From contig CAJFCJ010000004.1 of NCBI GenBank assembly GCA_904063045.1, positions 2,411,713 through 2,475,712 of the forward strand: DNA of 64,000 bases. The letters run 5' to 3'. Made by a program: the position numbers and the translations under genes. Within the stretch, counting starts at the first letter, position 1. Each line of letters opens with the position of its first letter. Origin of the DNA: Dimorphilus gyrociliatus. Taxonomy: Eukaryota > Annelida > Polychaeta > Dinophilidae. The notes under the pieces are model-generated. The model did not search any database and was not told where the DNA came from. It worked only from the letters and a program-made list of their open reading frames with translations. This document shows positions 61,340-64,000 of this stretch, piece by piece.

Positions 61340-62025
61340 CTGTCCCTGTCTATATATCTCTCTCTCTTCATTTCTCTCTCTCTCTCTCTCACTCACTCAC
61401 TTACTCACCAACCCACTCTCCCCTTTCTCTCTCTCTCTCACTTCAAGTATAAATATATATGTATAAATCTTACTATTTCTGTTTTCCTTTATATCAATTT
61501 TTTTATCCTTTCTCTCTTTTCGTTGCATTTTTTATATAGACGTTAGGCTTTCTGACTTTTGTGAAATATGCTTGACTATTAATTATGATAGTAATAATAA
61601 TAATAGTAATAATAATAATGATAATAATAATAAATGATAAAAGTAAAAGGTATAATACAAAGGGAAAAAATCGCAAAAAAAAATAATTCCACAGGCGTCA
61701 AAAGAATATGAAAAGCCGGTTAAGAACTGTTGAAAAATAAAGGTCAAGGTCATATCTTTGATCAATGATCGGATCGAATAGGATTTAGGCATTTTTTTCA
61801 ATTCATTCACTATCACCCTTGCCGTCAGTCAACAACATTGTTTACATTTAATAAACTTACCTAAAATTTTCTGACAAACAGAACTCCTACTTCCATTGCG
61901 TTTCTACGATAGAGAACGAATTTTGTCTCAATTATAAATTGATTAAATTGCATAAAATAACGTATAACACAAACCGTTGTACAACAAGAGCAAGTATTTC
62001 GCATCTGTCCCAGACATGCTCCCAT
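53023..62025 (-). CDS. PDE7: PDE7-like cAMP phosphodiesterase with acylation-type N-terminus and RRxSxP tail
   Basis: Seven exons, 62025-61975, 61903-61861, 58882-58767, 56482-56419, 55249-54602, 53791-53717 and 53642-53023, join in agreeing phases (0,1,0,1,1,1) into 538 residues. PDE7 hydrolyses cAMP to AMP. The catalytic domain starts at WNFDIFVLDQFSNG (79-92), as in PDE7A/B. The metal-binding motifs HNSTH (137-141) and THDLDHPGVN (174-183) are intact, followed by LEEHHWRMGVG and MALKCADIGNPC. C-terminal to the catalytic core, FMCRPLFIEWSN matches the PDE7 YLVEPLFTEW block. Exon 1 encodes MGACLGQMRNTCSCC: Gly2 and clustered Cys suggest myristoylation/palmitoylation, unlike human PDE7. The roughly 150-residue tail, longer than in human PDE7, carries six RRxSxP motifs at 387, 408, 436, 454, 488 and 506; each fits a PKA site and a 14-3-3 mode-1-like site. 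Introns 2 and 3 are about 3.0 and 2.3 kb. Family call is strong; exons 1 and 2 rest on phase and splice signals. Confidence 0.85.
55699..55744. repeat. (CT)n and (TATC)n microsatellite in PDE7 intron
   Basis: CT repeats followed by about five TATC units. Confidence 0.9.
56025..56061. repeat. (TA)n tract in PDE7 intron
   Basis: TA dinucleotides interrupted by AAATA. Confidence 0.9.
58914..58926. promoter_or_regulatory. X-box-like motif just upstream of PDE7 exon 3
   Basis: GTCGCTTAGCAAC matches the RFX half-site pair GTNRCC/RGYAAC with one mismatch and a one-base spacer. It lies 32 bp upstream of exon 3 on the minus strand, next to a TAGGCCTA copy (58896-58903). It might mark an internal promoter; unproven. 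Confidence 0.25.
59083..59112. repeat. (TA)n microsatellite
   Basis: About 30 bp of TA dinucleotides in PDE7 intron 2. Confidence 0.9.
59328..59335. promoter_or_regulatory. CRE palindrome in PDE7 intron 2
   Basis: A perfect TGACGTCA in an unusually GC-rich patch (59200-59370) inside the large second intron. CREB/ATF binding is inferred. It may be relevant because the gene product degrades cAMP. Confidence 0.3.
59816..59866. repeat. (GA)n and (GATA)n microsatellite
   Basis: GA repeats followed by GATA units in PDE7 intron 2. Confidence 0.9.
61280..61440. repeat. Compound CT / TA / CT microsatellite
   Basis: CT repeats, then about 30 bp of TA repeats, then a long CT-rich run with ACTC units; located in PDE7 intron 2. 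Confidence 0.9.
61586..61638. repeat. (AAT)n microsatellite
   Basis: AAT/GAT trinucleotides, about 50 bp, in PDE7 intron 2. Confidence 0.85.
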
Positions 62026-62914
62026 ATCTTCCTGATATTTATCGGTCTTTAGTTTTTTTCAACTACGCTAGTAGCATTCTGCAATCGATAATGGCTTCTG
62101 TCTCTCTTTGGGCATTGATTTTATACTATGAACGCCACCTAGCGGTCGGTGTCATTGAAAGGTCACGACTGCCTATTGCGGTTCGAATCTGGTTCAGTTT
62201 CTTTTTTCAGTTTATAGTATTTCATTACTAGCTTTTAGGCCTAATTGTTTGCTTGACTTTAGAAGAATAGCAAAAAAGGTGAAGGCAACTGGATGAAATT
62301 TTATCAGAATTACATAAAATTTACCTATCACTTTATCTTAAATAATAAAGTTCTTGAGTAAATTTCATAAAAACTGAAGTAAATAATCAAAAAAAAGAGA
62401 AATTGAGAGAAAAATAGGAAAGAAAAACTTTTTTCCAATAGTTTTTCTAGTCAAACTTGTATCTATTGTATTGTAAACAATCAATATATTATTAATTATT
62501 TAGAGTTGACTATTTCATCTTCCACAGCAACTAGGTTTTCACATGGTAAAGACACATTTTTAGATTACTTAGTCTAACTTTTTATAATACAGTCCTACTT
62601 AGGATATTGCTTACAAATTGTACTTTCGATAAAAGCAAGCTCTAATGAGCATAAGATAGTAGAAGCGATAGGTGCTGTCTCTTCGAGTGTAAATCCTCAA
62701 ACAAACCGCTCTGCGGTTTTATCCTAATGATTCTTTCCAGGTCAGGTCTCTTATGAAAAACATAACGCACTAAACAAATAGGATTGGAGTACAAAATCAA
62801 AAGGATACATAGAGTATGTAGTGTGCATTTGTAGAAATATAAAGATATTCGTACAAGATTCATTATAATCTATATTTGCATCTGTTATATTTTTAAATCA
62901 TCATCATCTCCTTT

Positions 62915-62942
62915 TTCTTCTTCTTCTTCTTCTTCTTCTTCT
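62915..62942. repeat. (CTT)n microsatellite
   Basis: About nine CTT units. Confidence 0.9.
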
Positions 62943-63761
62943 CCTTTTCTTTTTTATCACGAAGAAAGAGTGTGCAACTGAGAAGTGTTAAAAGAAGCTG
63001 ATGGGAGGAAAGAGTAGAATAAAGAAAAGATGAAACTGTACTTCATTGATCTACAAAATTCCATCCAGGAATCTCCATCCCGAAAGAGGGAGGAAGGAAG
63101 AAAGGAGCATATTCATAAATTTCTACCAGTTAATTACTTGTTTATCTTTTAGTTTCATTCAAAAATTTCGGACCAACTAAAAGTTAATATAACGTTAATT
63201 ATCAACAGTCCAACTGATGGGAATTCTTTAATGCATTCCAATAAATTTTATTGTCAATTTTCTCATACTTCGTCCATTTTTCATAAGTTTTAGGCCGAAT
63301 CCAGGCAAATTAACAAGAAATTAACCATGTGACAACAACAATACGATTAATAATTCAAATTGAATAAGTAAAATAAAGAAAAAAAATCACGTGATTTAAA
63401 AAAAATGTATTATAGCTTCACGCCTTGACGTCGTCTATTAACCATGCTGTGGGAATGTCTATAATATACAGTATAATAGTTTTTGTTAGCAAGATTAATC
63501 CCCGAAATTGATACGTTCATTGTAAAAGAATAATAATATTTATTATATATTTTTGATATATATTTCGCCTTTGGCGTAAGGTATTTATTCGCTTGAACTA
63601 TTCAAGCAAGGATAATACGGCCAACTGATAATCTATCAACCCCTCCACCCCCTCAAAGTTCCATTATGATTACTAATATTAATATTTCTATTTTATTCAA
63701 TTTTATTTTTTATTAATTCCTTCTCCGTAATTAATATTCTTGAATATCTTTCGAGAATGAT

Positions 63762-63840
63762 CTGTCTGTCTGTCTGTCTGTCTCTCTTTCTCTCTCTCTC
63801 TCTCTCCCTCTCCCTCTCCCTCTCCCTCTCTCTCTCTCTC
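63762..63840. repeat. (CTGT)n / (CT)n / (CCCTCT)n compound microsatellite
   Basis: Five CTGT units, CT repeats, then four CCCTCT hexamers and CT repeats. Confidence 0.9.
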
Positions 63841-64000
63841 CTTTTCAAATGATTTGCCTAACCGCCAATAATAATTATCGATTTATCGAATCCTTCTCTT
63901 TCATTCCATATGAATAATTTGAATTAAAAAGAAAAGGGAGAGGAAAAATGAAATTAAAGTGTAAAAAAGGTTTCTTTTTTATTTTACAAAACTTCTGTCC

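Larger units (their letters stand above)
62026..64000. other. Upstream of PDE7-like gene to window end
   Basis: The first 200 bp are relatively GC-rich and probably contain the PDE7 promoter; ACGCCACCTAGCGG at 62132-62145 resembles a CTCF core. TAGGCCTA occurs at 62236-62243. Beyond that I see only CTT repeats (62915-62942) and a CTGT/CT/CCCTCT repeat (63762-63840). No gene is supported. Confidence 0.5.

Noticed and set aside
62176-62186. GGTTCGAATCT, resembling a tRNA B box
   Set aside because: The flanking bases cannot form a T stem and there is no A box at the right distance.
61977-62231. Plus-strand frame of 84 codons in a GC-richer segment
   Set aside because: It overlaps PDE7 exon 1 and its presumed promoter on the other strand, starts at TTG, and shows no family similarity.
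63762-63840. Regular repeat units considered as a possible array such as CRISPR
   Set aside because: Units are 4-6 bp with no spacers; this is a microsatellite.

Overview
This is a nuclear window from an AT-rich (by eye about two thirds A+T) invertebrate animal genome. Genes are split by canonical GT-AG introns, many only 50-100 bp long. The repertoire is animal: a Rb-family pocket protein, ELMO, a PDE7-type phosphodiesterase, LHFPL2, an F-BAR protein and an animal-type UDP-glycosyltransferase. Microsatellites (CT, TA, GAA, CTT) are dense. Two short TTAGGG-like tracts and a lectin-serine protease homolog fusion would fit a marine, perhaps lophotrochozoan, animal, but the species cannot be fixed from sequence alone. 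I saw no CRISPR array, operon, tRNA, rRNA or intact mobile element.

Layout. 1-6164: no convincing gene. 6165-7494 (+): LHFPL2-type tetraspan protein with a compact promoter. 7495-14849: gene-poor, microsatellites, one hairpin and one doubtful transposase-like scrap. 14850-15151 (-): two-exon small secreted peptide. 15482-17316 (-): UDP-glycosyltransferase. 19022-19696 (-): minimal SET-domain protein. 21781-29467 (+): about 1850-residue ankyrin/coiled-coil protein with a myristoylation-type start. 33313-35392 (+): p107/p130-like protein reduced to the pocket. 36511-37624 (+): F-BAR-only protein. 38101-40334 (+): secreted fucolectin-like domain fused to a catalytically dead trypsin fold. 40681-41483 (-): secreted Gly-His-Gly-Lys / Lys-Pro-Thr-Pro repeat protein. 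46704-48338 (-): single-exon AMP-forming ligase. 48999-51453 (-): ELMO-family protein, 5' end not found. 53023-62025 (-): complete seven-exon PDE7-like cAMP phosphodiesterase.

I rebuilt exon joins by hand from splice dinucleotides and reading phase. Phases agree across every join given, except one in the ankyrin gene (25957-26075) and the missing 5' end of ELMO.

Neighbours do not form an obvious pathway. The points that most deserve follow-up are: the PDE7-like protein, with an acylation-type N-terminus (MGACLG plus a Cys cluster) and six RRxSxP motifs in its tail; the pocket-only Rb-like protein; the secreted His/Lys repeat protein; the lectin-pseudoprotease fusion; and the unrecognised ankyrin giant.
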